Counted from the first letter of the stretch, positions 1 to 7,406 are shown. The stretch: 8,206 nt of DNA from Gammaproteobacteria bacterium (GCA_029859555.1 JAOUCV010000085.1:1-8206); one strand, 5' to 3'. Numbers and translations are program-made. Notes: generated by a model not told the origin, from the letters alone.

Positions 1-125
1 GAGCGTTCACTCGCCAGTGGATAAACATTGTTAACCGGGAAATCGCGCTCGGCGAGAATTTCGAGCATGGTTTCACCCACCGCACCGGTGGCACCTACGA
101 CTGCAACATCAAATTTACGAGACAT
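1..125 (-). CDS. asd: Aspartate-semialdehyde dehydrogenase, N-terminal fragment
   Basis: This is the first 41 codons of a minus-strand gene that runs off the left edge. The ATG is at 125. The fragment starts [20 protein letters not shown], a Rossmann-fold NADP-binding start with GATGAVG at residues 11-17, followed by [21 protein letters not shown]. That pattern is typical of proteobacterial aspartate-semialdehyde dehydrogenase, which reduces aspartyl phosphate to aspartate semialdehyde in the cytoplasm, the branch point to lysine, threonine and methionine. The catalytic Cys and His lie outside the window and cannot be checked. It follows leuB by 56 nt in the same direction, a known gammaproteobacterial order. 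Only a weak GGGGT stands in for a Shine-Dalgarno upstream. The USG-1-like paralogue, which lacks catalytic residues, is the main alternative, but the N-terminus looks like true Asd. Confidence 0.9.
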   Translation of the reverse strand, partial: MSRKFDVAVVGATGAVGETMLEILAERDFPVNNVYPLASER

Positions 126-181
126 CAGTTTTACTACCCCAGAAATATTAATAACAGACCATCAATAATCCGATATGGAAG

Positions 182-1258
182 CTACTGCAATGCAGCAACC
201 ACGGCATCACCCATTGCCGAGGTCCCCACCGTTTGCATACCGGCAGTTGCAATATCAGCCGTACGCAAACCCGAATCCAGCACCGTGCCGACTGCTGCTT
301 CTACACGATCAGCCAGTGCCGCCTGGTTGAGGCTGTAACGCAGCATCATGGCAACAGAAAGAATGGTTGCCAGCGGATTGGCAACGTCCTGACCGGCTAT
401 ATCAGGAGCAGAGCCATGAATCGGCTCGTACATGCCCTTGCCCTTGCTGTCCAGCGAGGCGGATGGCAGCATGCCGATTGAGCCGGTCAGCATGGCAGCC
501 GCATCCGAGAGGATGTCACCGAACATGTTACCTGTGACGATCACGTCAAACTGTTTTGGCTCACGCACCAGCTGCATCGCCGCGTTATCAACGTACATGT
601 GGCTGAGCTCGACATCACTGTATTCCTCTCCCATACGGGTGATGACCTGACGCCACAGCTCGGAAACCTCAAGCACATTGGCCTTGTCGACTGAACACAG
701 ACGACCGGAACGCTTGCGCGCGGTTTCAAACGCAGAACGTCCAATGCGTTCGATTTCCGACTCGGAATACACCAGCGTGTTGTATCCCTGTGACTCACCG
801 TTCTGCAGCTGCCGTATACCACGTGGCTCACCAAAGTAAATGCCGCCGGTCAGTTCTCGCACAATCATGATATCGAGACCGCTGACAACCTCGGACCTCA
901 AGGTGGAGGCGTCTGCCAGCTGCGGATACAAAATTGCCGGGCGCAGGTTTGAAAATAATGACAGTTCGGAACGCAGCCTCAGCAATCCCTGTTCCGGTCG
1001 CAGCGGCCGGTCCAGTTTTTCCCATTGCGGCCCGCCAACCGAGCCCAGCAAGATGGCATCTGCCGAGCGCACTACAGCCAGCGTTTCCTCCGGCAGGGGA
1101 TGACCATGCGCGTCATAGCCGGCACCACCTATATGCGCCTGCTCCAGGGTCGCCGACAAACCGTGGGCCGATTGCAGCAAATCCAGTACCTTGACTGCTT
1201 CAGTCATGATCTCAGGACCAATTCCGTCGCCCGGAAGTATAGCTATTTTATTTTTCAT
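182..1258 (-). CDS. leuB: 3-isopropylmalate dehydrogenase
   Basis: The 358-aa product oxidatively decarboxylates 3-isopropylmalate to 2-oxoisocaproate with NAD+, the third leucine-specific step, in the cytoplasm. It starts [18 protein letters not shown], the standard LeuB N-terminus. Substrate-binding residues are in place: R96 and R106 (in [13 protein letters not shown]), R134 and Y141 (in [12 protein letters not shown]), K192, D224, and D248/D252 in [17 protein letters not shown] at 282-289 belongs to the NAD site. The length is normal. I chose the ATG at 1258. An open frame continues to 1354, but that extension would overlap the end of leuD by 74 nt and adds residues unlike the family. The 22-nt gap to leuD is AT-rich (1259-1280) and contains no Shine-Dalgarno, so initiation may rely on an unstructured leader or coupling. 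It is the third leu gene of the operon, followed by asd. Confidence 0.97.
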   Translation of the reverse strand: MKNKIAILPGDGIGPEIMTEAVKVLDLLQSAHGLSATLEQAHIGGAGYDAHGHPLPEETLAVVRSADAILLGSVGGPQWEKLDRPLRPEQGLLRLRSELSLFSNLRPAILYPQLADASTLRSEVVSGLDIMIVRELTGGIYFGEPRGIRQLQNGESQGYNTLVYSESEIERIGRSAFETARKRSGRLCSVDKANVLEVSELWRQVITRMGEEYSDVELSHMYVDNAAMQLVREPKQFDVIVTGNMFGDILSDAAAMLTGSIGMLPSASLDSKGKGMYEPIHGSAPDIAGQDVANPLATILSVAMMLRYSLNQAALADRVEAAVGTVLDSGLRTADIATAGMQTVGTSAMGDAVVAALQ

Positions 1259-1280
1259 ATCAATTATATACGTAGTTTTA

Positions 1281-1928
1281 TTAACTTGTTTTATCGAATA
1301 ACCAGGGGGCCGTCTCACGGTGCTTTTCCTCAAAGCCGCGAATTTCAGCCGCATGCTCCAGCGTCAGACCAATATCATCCAGGCCGCGGATATGGCAGTC
1401 CTTGCGAAACGGATCAACCTCGAATGACAGCACCTCACCATCGTGCAGATGAATCTGCTGCGCCGGAAGATCGACAGTCATTTGATAACCTTCGGCAGCA
1501 TCCACGTCGGTAAACAGACGATCAATTATTTCCTCATCAAGCACAATGGGAAGCACACCGTTTTTGAAACAGTTATTGAAAAAGATATCCGCAAAACTTG
1601 GCGCCAGTATCACGCGAATACCGTGGTCCAGCAAGGCCCATACGGCGTGCTCCCGGGATGAACCACAGCCAAAGTTATGCCGCGCCAGCAGAATATTTGC
1701 CCCCCGGTAACGCGGGTGATTCAAAATAAAGTCAGGGTTCTCCTTGCGCAGCGAATGATCCATGCCAGGTTCACCGTGATCATGGTAGCGCCACTCGTCA
1801 AACAGGTTTGGACCAAAACCGCTGCGCTTGATGGATTTCAGAAACTGCTTGGGTATGATCGCATCAGTATCAACATTATGACGATCCAGCGGCACAACCA
1901 GTCCACTGTGTTTATCAAACTTTTCCAT
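1281..1928 (-). CDS. leuD: 3-isopropylmalate dehydratase, small subunit
   Basis: The 215-aa product is the swivelling small subunit that pairs with LeuC to isomerise 2-isopropylmalate to 3-isopropylmalate through isopropylmaleate. Family signatures are [13 protein letters not shown] at residues 18-30, [11 protein letters not shown] at 85-95 (the substrate-recognition loop) and [13 protein letters not shown] at 116-128. The length fits the proteobacterial LeuD group of roughly 200-215 aa. The ATG is at 1928, 3 nt after the leuC stop. AGGA lies about 7 nt upstream, inside the last codons of leuC, so translation is probably coupled to leuC, which suits a 1:1 heterodimer. It ends 22 nt before leuB. 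Nothing looks unusual. Confidence 0.97.
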   Translation of the reverse strand: MEKFDKHSGLVVPLDRHNVDTDAIIPKQFLKSIKRSGFGPNLFDEWRYHDHGEPGMDHSLRKENPDFILNHPRYRGANILLARHNFGCGSSREHAVWALLDHGIRVILAPSFADIFFNNCFKNGVLPIVLDEEIIDRLFTDVDAAEGYQMTVDLPAQQIHLHDGEVLSFEVDPFRKDCHIRGLDDIGLTLEHAAEIRGFEEKHRETAPWLFDKTS

Positions 1929-1931
1929 ACC

Positions 1932-3341
1932 TTAATCCTGCTCTTTCCGAATATCAGAAAAGTGGCCAGTGACGGCAGCCGCTGCAGCCATCGCGGGACT
2001 CACCAGGTGTGTGCGTCCGCCCTGCCCCTGGCGACCTTCAAAATTGCGATTGGATGTCGAGGCGCAGCGATCCCCGGGCTCGAGACGGTCCGCATTCATT
2101 GCCAGGCACATCGAACAACCCGGCTCGCGCCACTCGAAACCGGCTGTTTTAAAAACCTCGTCCAGCCCTTCTGACTCTGCCTGGCGCTTCACCAGCCCGG
2201 ATCCAGGCACGACCAGCGCCTGCTTGATGCTGTCCGCGACCTTGCGTCCCCGCACGGCACCGGCGGCTGCGCGCAAATCCTCGATACGTGCATTGGTGCA
2301 GGAACCGATAAAGACATGATCAGGGCGAATATCGGTTATCGCCATGCCGGGCTGCAGGTCCATATAGGCCAGTGCCTTGTGTATGCCTTCCCGCTTGATG
2401 TTGTCCGGCTCCCTGTCCGGATCAGGTATCAGGCCACCAACCGGCAGCACCATTTCCGGGGAGGTCCCCCAGGTAACCTGAGGCTCCAGGGTGGCCGCAT
2501 CCAGCAAGACGGTACGGTCAAATACCGCACCCGGGTCGCTGTGCAGTTGCGCCCAGCTGGCAACCGCGCGATTCCACAGCTCTCCGGCTGGCGCATAGGG
2601 TCGATTGGCGAGGTAATTAATGGTGGTTTCGTCAACGGCAACCATACCGGCGCGTGCGCCAGCCTCGATGGCCATATTACATACGGTCATACGCCCTTCC
2701 ATCGACAAACCCTGCATGGTGGAACCTGTGAACTCGATAGAACAACCGGTGCCACCGGCTGTACCAATTTCACCGATGATGGCCAGCACCACATCCTTGG
2801 CCGAGACACCCGGTACCAGCTGTCCCTCAACACGAACTTCAAAATTGCGTGATTTTTTCATGATCAGGCACTGCGTCGCCAGTACATGCTCGACATCAGA
2901 AGTGCCTATCCCGAACGCCAATGCACCAAAAGCGCCATGTGTAGAGGTGTGTGAGTCACCGCAAACAACCGTCATACCCGGCAAGGTGGCACCCTGCTCC
3001 GGGCCGATAACATGGACGATGCCCTGCCGCGGATCATTCATCAGAAACTCGGTAATACCCAGCTCGGCGCAGTTTTGATCCAGCGTTTCTACCTGTATTC
3101 GGGAAACCGGATCTGCAATGCCTTCATCGCGCCGCGTGGTCGGCACGTTGTGATCAGGTACCGCAAGGATAGAGTCGGTACGCCATGGTTTGCGCCCGGC
3201 GATGCGCAGGCCTTCAAAGGCCTGTGGCGAAGTCACCTCGTGGATCAGATGGCGATCGATATAGATCAGCCCGGTACCATGTTCGTCTTCACGAACAAGA
3301 TGAGAATCCCAGAGTTTGTCGTACAGCGTCTTGTTGGACAT
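1932..3341 (-). CDS. leuC: 3-isopropylmalate dehydratase, large subunit
   Basis: The 469-aa aconitase-family subunit binds the [4Fe-4S] cluster of isopropylmalate isomerase. The three cluster ligands are visible as C348 in IGSCTN and C409/C412 in EPGCSMC. Other family landmarks are DHNVPTT at 63-69, [27 protein letters not shown] (about 126-152, GDSHT at 128-132) and NRNFEGRQG at 431-439. The length matches LeuC (about 466-470 aa). I place the start at ATG 3341 ([16 protein letters not shown]). A TTG directly before it could also initiate, but AGGA upstream would then be too close. It is the first gene of the leu operon here, with its own predicted promoter about 40 nt upstream. There is no leucine-rich leader peptide and no room for a classical attenuator. 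leuA is absent from this cluster. Confidence 0.97.
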   Translation of the reverse strand: MSNKTLYDKLWDSHLVREDEHGTGLIYIDRHLIHEVTSPQAFEGLRIAGRKPWRTDSILAVPDHNVPTTRRDEGIADPVSRIQVETLDQNCAELGITEFLMNDPRQGIVHVIGPEQGATLPGMTVVCGDSHTSTHGAFGALAFGIGTSDVEHVLATQCLIMKKSRNFEVRVEGQLVPGVSAKDVVLAIIGEIGTAGGTGCSIEFTGSTMQGLSMEGRMTVCNMAIEAGARAGMVAVDETTINYLANRPYAPAGELWNRAVASWAQLHSDPGAVFDRTVLLDAATLEPQVTWGTSPEMVLPVGGLIPDPDREPDNIKREGIHKALAYMDLQPGMAITDIRPDHVFIGSCTNARIEDLRAAAGAVRGRKVADSIKQALVVPGSGLVKRQAESEGLDEVFKTAGFEWREPGCSMCLAMNADRLEPGDRCASTSNRNFEGRQGQGGRTHLVSPAMAAAAAVTGHFSDIRKEQD

Positions 3342-3382
3342 CAATCCTGATCCGGCAGTAAATATAAGTGCTTAAACAGGAA

Positions 3383-3411
3383 ATTATATAGGATATATCC
3401 GCCTACTCATA
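3383..3411 (-). promoter_or_regulatory. Predicted promoter of the leuCDB(-asd) operon
   Basis: On the minus strand a perfect TATAAT box lies at 3388-3383. A 17-bp spacer separates it from TATGAG at 3411-3406, which is a poor -35, so an activator or an upstream element may be needed. The expected transcript start near 3376 leaves about a 35-nt leader before leuC. The spacer holds the 10-bp perfect palindrome GGATATATCC (3391-3400), a possible operator. The -35 region overlaps the gap just after the stop codon of the MFS gene (3414). Promoter calls by eye are uncertain, but position and -10 quality support it. Confidence 0.5.
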
Positions 3412-3413
3412 GA

Positions 3414-4571
3414 TCAAGCCAGCTCTGTCGACCTGCCATCGGGGATATCGCGGACAAGGAAAAGCACCACAGCTACCGCGCACAGGCTGGCGCTGGCGGC
3501 GACAAAGTACATCGACTGCGGCCCCAGCCCGGTCCACAGGTAGCCACTGACAAGGGTGCCTGCTGCTCCTCCGGCACCGAAGCTGACACTGCTGTAGAGC
3601 GCCTGGCCACGGCCCTGGTGGCTGCCGGTAAAGAGTGAGTGGACAAGAAATATCATCACCGCGTGATACAGGCCAAAGCTGGCCGCGTGCAGGGTTTGAC
3701 TGAAAATCATCACCAGCAGCTTATCCGCATATAACGCCGTCAGCAGCCAGCGTAGCGTAGTCAGCACCACGGCCAGCAATAACAAATTGTAGGCGCCGAA
3801 ACGTGGCATCAAAACCGGCATCAGCAGAAATACGCCAATCTCGGCAAACACACCCAGTGCCCAGAGCTGCCCGATAACACTGGTGCTATAACCGAATCCC
3901 TCCATGTAGAGGCTGAAAAAGGAGTAGTACGCCCCGTGGCTGGCCTGCATCAGGAAACATACACCCAGCAGGGATAGCACCACCGGGCGTTGCAGCACCT
4001 TGCGCAGCGGCTGCTGGTCCAGCGGCAAATATCCTGCTGCGGATTCCGGCACGCACAGGCTGTTCAGCCAGATCAGTACAAACAGGGCCAGTAAAACATA
4101 CGGCAATGCGGCAACACCAAGGTAACCCAGCAAGACCCCGAGACCCGCAACGGCAACAATAAAGCCCACGGACCCCCACAGCCGGATACCACTGTAACGA
4201 TGCATCTCGCCACCCAGGTGACTCATGGTGGTTGCCTCAAACTGTGGCAATGTCGCATTCCAGAAAAAACTGAACAACACCAGCACCAGCACCAGCCACC
4301 AGAAGGCATCGCTGACCAAAACGCCTGCAAACGTAATAATCGACAGCAATGATGCGACTCTGATAATCGCCATACGTTGACCGGTGTGATCAGCAATCCA
4401 GCCCCATACATTCGGCGCCACAATCTTGGTCGCCATCAGGATCGCCATCAGCTGGCCTATTTCGGTAATACTGAAGTCGAGCGACTTCAGGTACAGGCTC
4501 CAGTAGGGAAGCAAGGCACCGAGGGAGGCAAAATAGAACAGGTAAAAACCGGACAGTCGCCAGTAAATCAT
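3414..4571 (-). CDS. MFS permease of the HcaT / MFS_1_like group, substrate unknown
   Basis: This 385-aa inner-membrane protein has about twelve hydrophobic segments. The start MIYWRLSGFYLFYFASLGALLPYW matches the MFS_1_like group, which includes the E. coli HcaT (probable 3-phenylpropionate) transporter. The MFS motif A between TM2 and TM3 is clear: G57-W-I-A-D61-H-T-G64-Q-R66. The two halves are joined by a hydrophilic loop around residues 174-197. I start at ATG 4571 because relatives begin right before YWRLS; a TTG at 4583 would add four residues. Neither has a convincing Shine-Dalgarno. It lies 39 nt after aroC and is probably co-transcribed with it. An MFS gene beside aroC also occurs in pseudomonads. 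The aroC link might suggest an aromatic or amino-acid-related metabolite, but nothing in the sequence fixes the substrate. Confidence 0.85.
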   Translation of the reverse strand: MIYWRLSGFYLFYFASLGALLPYWSLYLKSLDFSITEIGQLMAILMATKIVAPNVWGWIADHTGQRMAIIRVASLLSIITFAGVLVSDAFWWLVLVLVLFSFFWNATLPQFEATTMSHLGGEMHRYSGIRLWGSVGFIVAVAGLGVLLGYLGVAALPYVLLALFVLIWLNSLCVPESAAGYLPLDQQPLRKVLQRPVVLSLLGVCFLMQASHGAYYSFFSLYMEGFGYSTSVIGQLWALGVFAEIGVFLLMPVLMPRFGAYNLLLLAVVLTTLRWLLTALYADKLLVMIFSQTLHAASFGLYHAVMIFLVHSLFTGSHQGRGQALYSSVSFGAGGAAGTLVSGYLWTGLGPQSMYFVAASASLCAVAVVLFLVRDIPDGRSTELA

Positions 4572-4610
4572 GTCACGCAGCAACCGCGGTCAGTCAGAAA
4601 ATGTCGTCGT

Positions 4611-5714
4611 TCAAACGTCAGCAGCAGGAGCAACAATCGGCGTTTCCGATTGCACATCCATATTCTGTGCCCGATGCCGTAACACGTGATCCATCAGCAC
4701 AATCGCCAGCATGGCTTCGGCAATCGGCGTCGCGCGGATGCCCACACAGGGATCATGCCGGCCGGTTGTAACAACTTCTACCGGCTGCCCGTGTACATCA
4801 ATGGTCTGCCCCGGAATGCGGATACTGGAAGTTGGCTTGAGTGCAATACTGGCAAGAATATCCTGGCCACTTGAAATACCGCCCAGCACGCCGCCGGCAT
4901 GGTTACTGAGAAACCCGTCCGGGCTGATTTCGTCACGGTGTTCTGTACCCATCTGTACAACACAATCAAAACCTGCACCGATCTCAACACCCTTGACGGC
5001 ATTAATGCTTAGCATCGCATGTGCAATATCGGCATCCAGTCGATCGAAGATCGGCTCTCCCAGCCCCACCGGCACGCCGCTTGCGACGACATTCACGCGC
5101 GCACCGACAGAGTCGCCGGATTTACGCAAGGCGTCCATGTATTCTTCCAGTTCCGGAACACGTGCCGGGTCTGGCGAAAAAAACGGATTTTCGTCCACCG
5201 CCGACCAGTCTTTAAGATCCAGGCCGAGGGGGCCGAGTTGCGCAAGGTAACCGCGCACTTCGGTGCCGTACTTCAGCTTCAGATATTTCTTGGCAATAGC
5301 GCCTGCTGCAACACGCATAGCAGTTTCGCGTGCAGACGACCGACCGCCACCCCGGTAATCGCGGATGCCGTACTTCTGCTGGTAGGTGTAATCTGCATGG
5401 CCGGGTCGAAAGCGGTCCTTGATCTTCGAATAGTCTTTCGATTTCTGGTCGGTATTGTGGATAATCAGGCCAATGGGCGAACCGGTGGTATTGCCCTCGA
5501 AAACACCCGACAGAATCTGCACTTCGTCGGATTCCCGTCGCTGCGTGGTATGCCTTGATTTCCCCGGTTTGCGCCGATCAAGGTCAACCTGCAGGTCAGC
5601 CTCTGTCAAGGGCATACCCGGCGGGCAGCCATCGACAATACAACCCAGCGCCACGCCATGGCTCTCGCCGAAACCGGTGACCGTGAATAACTTTCCGAAA
5701 CTGTTTCCTGACAT
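4611..5714 (-). CDS. aroC: Chorismate synthase
   Basis: The 367-aa enzyme removes phosphate from EPSP to make chorismate, the last shikimate-pathway step, using reduced FMN as a non-consumed cofactor. All family signatures are present: GESHG at 16-20, [15 protein letters not shown] at 47-61, [10 protein letters not shown] near 102-111, [11 protein letters not shown] at 122-132, [15 protein letters not shown] at 270-284, KPTSSI at 293-298 and [17 protein letters not shown] at 319-335. The length is normal for the bifunctional-free bacterial form. The ATG at 5714 begins [20 protein letters not shown], the standard start. No strong Shine-Dalgarno is visible. It diverges from the small plus-strand ORF at 5830 and is followed by the MFS gene, so the two minus-strand genes may form one unit. 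Confidence 0.98.
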   Translation of the reverse strand: MSGNSFGKLFTVTGFGESHGVALGCIVDGCPPGMPLTEADLQVDLDRRKPGKSRHTTQRRESDEVQILSGVFEGNTTGSPIGLIIHNTDQKSKDYSKIKDRFRPGHADYTYQQKYGIRDYRGGGRSSARETAMRVAAGAIAKKYLKLKYGTEVRGYLAQLGPLGLDLKDWSAVDENPFFSPDPARVPELEEYMDALRKSGDSVGARVNVVASGVPVGLGEPIFDRLDADIAHAMLSINAVKGVEIGAGFDCVVQMGTEHRDEISPDGFLSNHAGGVLGGISSGQDILASIALKPTSSIRIPGQTIDVHGQPVEVVTTGRHDPCVGIRATPIAEAMLAIVLMDHVLRHRAQNMDVQSETPIVAPAADV

Positions 5715-5829
5715 GCGGCTATTGTAGCGACTCTCACTGGTAGCGTCGCCCCCTTGTTGACTAAAGATATGATATCAGCAACCGATAGTCTTGAAGCACA
5801 ATCCGGAACCAGTCAGCAAGGAGATTATC
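5715..5829. promoter_or_regulatory. Divergent intergenic region aroC / small ORF
   Basis: These 115 bases separate two divergent starts and so should carry promoters in both directions. Toward the small ORF there is TATGAT at 5768-5773 and a good-looking -35, TTGACT, at 5757-5762, but the two are not at a usable distance from each other, so no complete promoter can be called. Toward aroC, TACAAT is seen at 5725-5720 on the minus strand, only a few bases before the ATG and without a matching -35. The 8-bp palindrome TGATATCA lies at 5770-5777. GCGAC (5727-5731) and GTCGC (5745-5749) form a short inverted repeat. Each element alone is within chance. Confidence 0.3.
5818..5823 (+). promoter_or_regulatory. 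Strong Shine-Dalgarno AAGGAG that sets a GTG start
   Basis: AAGGAG lies 6 nt ahead of GTG at 5830. It is the best ribosome-binding site in the window. It decides the start of the small ORF against the in-frame TTG at 5791, which has no comparable site. Confidence 0.75.
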
Positions 5830-6030
5830 GTGGCGCAAACAGATACACATCGGGGATCACAGGTGGGCAACTACATGGGGCAGCCGATCTTCCAGACCAT
5901 CGAATCAGCCAGTGGCACCTATGTTTTCGACCGTATAGCCAAAAGTGTTGACGGCGAATTCCCGCTCGAACAGCTTAATAAGGGAGAGCTGTTAATCAAG
6001 CCCGGCCTGATCTACCGCCCGAAGGGCTAA
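5830..6030 (+). CDS. Small hypothetical protein, 66 aa
   Basis: I do not recognise a family. The GTG start at 5830 is supported by AAGGAG with a 6-nt spacer, and the frame runs to TAA at 6028-6030. The product begins MAQTDTHRGSQVGNYMGQPI and ends GELLIKPGLIYRPKG. It is soluble in character, with no signal peptide, membrane segment, cysteine or zinc motif. Alternating hydrophobic stretches (IFQTI, TYVFDRIA, ELLIKPGLIYRP) suggest a small beta-rich or alpha/beta fold, and it has a basic C-terminus. It stands alone on the plus strand, diverging from aroC and converging on the 105-aa ORF with only 10 nt between the stops. That the ribosome-binding site is good and the residues are not low-complexity argues for a real gene; function is unknown. 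The in-frame TTG at 5791 would add 13 residues. Confidence 0.65.
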   Translation: MAQTDTHRGSQVGNYMGQPIFQTIESASGTYVFDRIAKSVDGEFPLEQLNKGELLIKPGLIYRPKG

Positions 6031-6040
6031 CAAGCTGTAA

Positions 6041-6358
6041 TCAGCTGTCCGATGTATCCAGGCCCTCTCTATGGGTCTGGTTGATCAGGTAAAACAGTCG
6101 AATACACGGCAGATCCTTTTCCGTGTGTTTCTTCACGATACGCATCAGCGGCAAGTCATTCCGGCCAAACTGATAGCTGCCGTCCCGCATCGTCTCCCGC
6201 ATGTCTGTCAGCTCTTTTTTCAGTGCCTCGATAAAACCCAGGTTGCTCTCAACCTCATCAAAGTCATAACTGGCTGCTTCAAGAATATCACCGAGTTCAT
6301 CCAGTGCCTGGTCAACAAGCCGCACATATTCCTGCGCCGTTTTTGGTTGTCCATTCAT
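6041..6358 (-). CDS. Conserved-type hypothetical protein, 105 aa, downstream of prmB
   Basis: This acidic, largely helical 105-aa protein starts at ATG 6358 (MNGQPKTAQEYVRLVDQALD), with GAGGTG 8 nt upstream (6372-6367), a good ribosome-binding site. Residues 8-58 are rich in E, D, L and K in amphipathic spacing and could form a helical hairpin or short coiled coil. A more conserved-looking C-terminal half holds GSYQFGRNDLPLM (60-72) and LFYLINQTHREGL (88-100). It has no signal peptide or membrane segment and one Cys (85). I have an impression that similar short proteins follow prmB in other gammaproteobacteria, some mislabelled as GspF, but I cannot verify this. It lies 25 nt after prmB and is very likely co-transcribed. 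Its function is unknown; ribosome- or stress-related roles would be guesses. Confidence 0.75.
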   Translation of the reverse strand: MNGQPKTAQEYVRLVDQALDELGDILEAASYDFDEVESNLGFIEALKKELTDMRETMRDGSYQFGRNDLPLMRIVKKHTEKDLPCIRLFYLINQTHREGLDTSDS

Positions 6359-6383
6359 GTTACTTTCACCTCATCAATAATTT

Positions 6384-7310
6384 TCAGCCGGCACTGCGTT
6401 GCCGGGCCACGCGATCAAAGATTGCCTGGTATTGTTCCAGCATAGCCGCCTCCAGCAAAAACACCCCGGTTCCACCGTGTTCAAAATCAAGCCATATGAA
6501 GGGCACATCCGGGTACTGTGCCTGCAATGTTTCGTGGGTATAGCCTACTTCCACCACCAGTATGCCGTCGGCAGTGAGGTGGTTGGCTGCCTCACCGAGC
6601 ATGCGTACCACGATATCCAGTCCATCATCGCCGGCCAGCAGCCCGGATTCCGGTTCATGATGAAACTCCTCGGCTAACTGCTCGACTTCCTGGCGCGGCA
6701 CATAGGGCGGGTTCGAAACGATAATGTCATAGGTTTTACCTGCCAATGCTGCAAACAGGTCAGACTCGATCAGCTTAACGCGTGCTTCCAGACCGTGTCG
6801 TGCCGTATTGATACGGGCAACATCCAGCGCATCGCTGGATACATCGGTAGCATCAACCATTGCTCGCGGAAAAGCAGTTGCACAGGCAATGGCAATACAT
6901 CCACTACCGGTACCAATATCGACGATATTGCCTATATGTTGCGGATCTATCCAGGGTGCGAAACGGGCCGCTATCAACTCGGCAATTGGTGAACGCGGCA
7001 CCAGCACCCGCCCGTCAACAAAAAACGGCAGCCCCGCAAACCAGGCCGCATCCATCAGGTAGGCCGCCGGGCGGCGGGTTTTTACTCGCAGCTCCAGCAA
7101 CTCCCGCGCGCGCGCAAAATCAGGCTCGGCAAGCGGCATATCCAGTACCGAGTCCGGCTGGTCATAGTCAATCGATAAACTGTGTAAAACCAGTGCTGCC
7201 GCCTCGTCCAGGGCATTGTCAGTGCCGTGCCCGTAGACCAGCCCGGCTCTATCAAACCGTTCAGCACCCCACTCTATAAGTGCTCGCGCCGTTTTCTCTG
7301 ATTTACTCAT
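6384..7310 (-). CDS. prmB: Ribosomal protein L3 N5-glutamine methyltransferase
   Basis: The 308-aa class I SAM-dependent enzyme methylates the side-chain amide of a conserved glutamine in ribosomal protein L3 (Gln150 in E. coli), acting during large-subunit assembly. An N-terminal helical substrate-recognition domain covers roughly residues 1-95. VLVPRSPIAELIA at 102-114 is the PrmB form of the linker, where PrmC has a different sequence. The SAM motif is DIGTGSGCIA at 131-140, and the catalytic NPPY at 200-203 clamps the glutamine amide. The length fits PrmB (about 300-310 aa) and is longer than PrmC. The start is ATG 7310 (MSKSEKTARALIEWG), with AGGA at 7324-7321, 10 nt upstream. It diverges from sco and leads into the 105-aa ORF. 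PrmC is the main alternative; the VPRSPIAELI stretch argues against it. Confidence 0.93.
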   Translation of the reverse strand: MSKSEKTARALIEWGAERFDRAGLVYGHGTDNALDEAAALVLHSLSIDYDQPDSVLDMPLAEPDFARARELLELRVKTRRPAAYLMDAAWFAGLPFFVDGRVLVPRSPIAELIAARFAPWIDPQHIGNIVDIGTGSGCIAIACATAFPRAMVDATDVSSDALDVARINTARHGLEARVKLIESDLFAALAGKTYDIIVSNPPYVPRQEVEQLAEEFHHEPESGLLAGDDGLDIVVRMLGEAANHLTADGILVVEVGYTHETLQAQYPDVPFIWLDFEHGGTGVFLLEAAMLEQYQAIFDRVARQRSAG

Positions 7311-7327
7311 CTATGCCCAATCCTGTT

Positions 7328-7352
7328 GAGGCGTATTGGTTTTACCCGCCTC
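7328..7352. repeat. Bulged inverted repeat in the prmB 5' region
   Basis: GAGGCG (7328-7333) pairs perfectly with CGCCTC (7347-7352). Inside, GGT (7338-7340) pairs with ACC (7344-7346) around a 3-nt loop, leaving a 4-nt bulge (TATT, 7334-7337). In a prmB transcript the 9-bp structure would end 3 nt before the AGGA ribosome-binding site. There is no T-run on either strand, so it is not a standard terminator. It could be a leader structure or an operator. Chance cannot be excluded for a repeat of this size. Confidence 0.4.
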
Positions 7353-7365
7353 TCTAACGCACCAA

Positions 7366-7389
7366 AACAGTGTATCGCAGCCGACTGTT
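7366..7389. repeat. ACTGTT inverted repeat upstream of sco
   Basis: AACAGT (7366-7371) and ACTGTT (7384-7389) are perfect inverted 6-bp arms with 12 bases between. They end 17 bases ahead of the sco start codon and 4 bases before a possible -10 (AATAAT, 7394-7399), so they cover the expected -35 region. This is a plausible place for a regulator, but the arms do not match a copper-regulator operator that I know, such as the CueR type. Confidence 0.3.
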
Positions 7390-7390
7390 G

Positions 7391-7399
7391 TGGAATAAT
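7391..7399 (+). promoter_or_regulatory. Possible extended -10 for sco-pcuC
   Basis: TGGAATAAT reads as an extended -10 (TG, one base, AATAAT). The expected transcript start, about 7 nt later, falls at or next to the ATG at 7407, so the mRNA would be almost leaderless. The -35 region (TGTATC at 7371-7376) is poor. This is a weak call made by eye; a promoter inside or upstream of prmB in the other direction is not excluded. Confidence 0.25.
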
Positions 7400-7406
7400 C
7401 CCCCCC

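Noticed and set aside
1259..1354. Open N-terminal extension of leuB by 32 codons
   Set aside because: It overlaps the leuD end in another frame and precedes a textbook LeuB start at 1258. The added residues are unlike the family and just reflect the leuD sequence read in another frame.
1677..2852. Long plus-strand frames opposite leuC and leuD
   Set aside because: They lie wholly antisense to genes with strong family signatures, have Cys-, His- and Arg-rich shadow composition, and show no recognisable domain.
3342..3344. TTG as leuC start
   Set aside because: It adds one residue only and leaves the AGGA too close; ATG 3341 fits relatives.
5019..5558. 179-codon plus-strand frame opposite aroC
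   Set aside because: It is antisense to a clear chorismate synthase with all signatures; the composition is typical of a shadow frame.
5791..5829. TTG start giving a 79-aa version of the small ORF
   Set aside because: No Shine-Dalgarno precedes it, while the GTG at 5830 has AAGGAG at 6 nt.
5754..5951. 65-codon plus-strand frame overlapping the small ORF
   Set aside because: It is in a different frame from the one set by AAGGAG-GTG and has no ribosome-binding site of its own.
6017..6046. Terminator between the convergent ORFs
   Set aside because: GCCC-GAA-GGGC (6017-6027) and AGCTG-TAAT-CAGCT (6033-6046) are short stems of 4 and 5 bp with no T-run on either strand. Too weak to call, although a terminator would be expected here.
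7326..7406. 27-codon N-terminal extension of the Sco protein from a TTG
   Set aside because: It would put a Cys-containing tail before the membrane anchor, has no ribosome-binding site, and covers the inverted repeats of the divergent promoter region.
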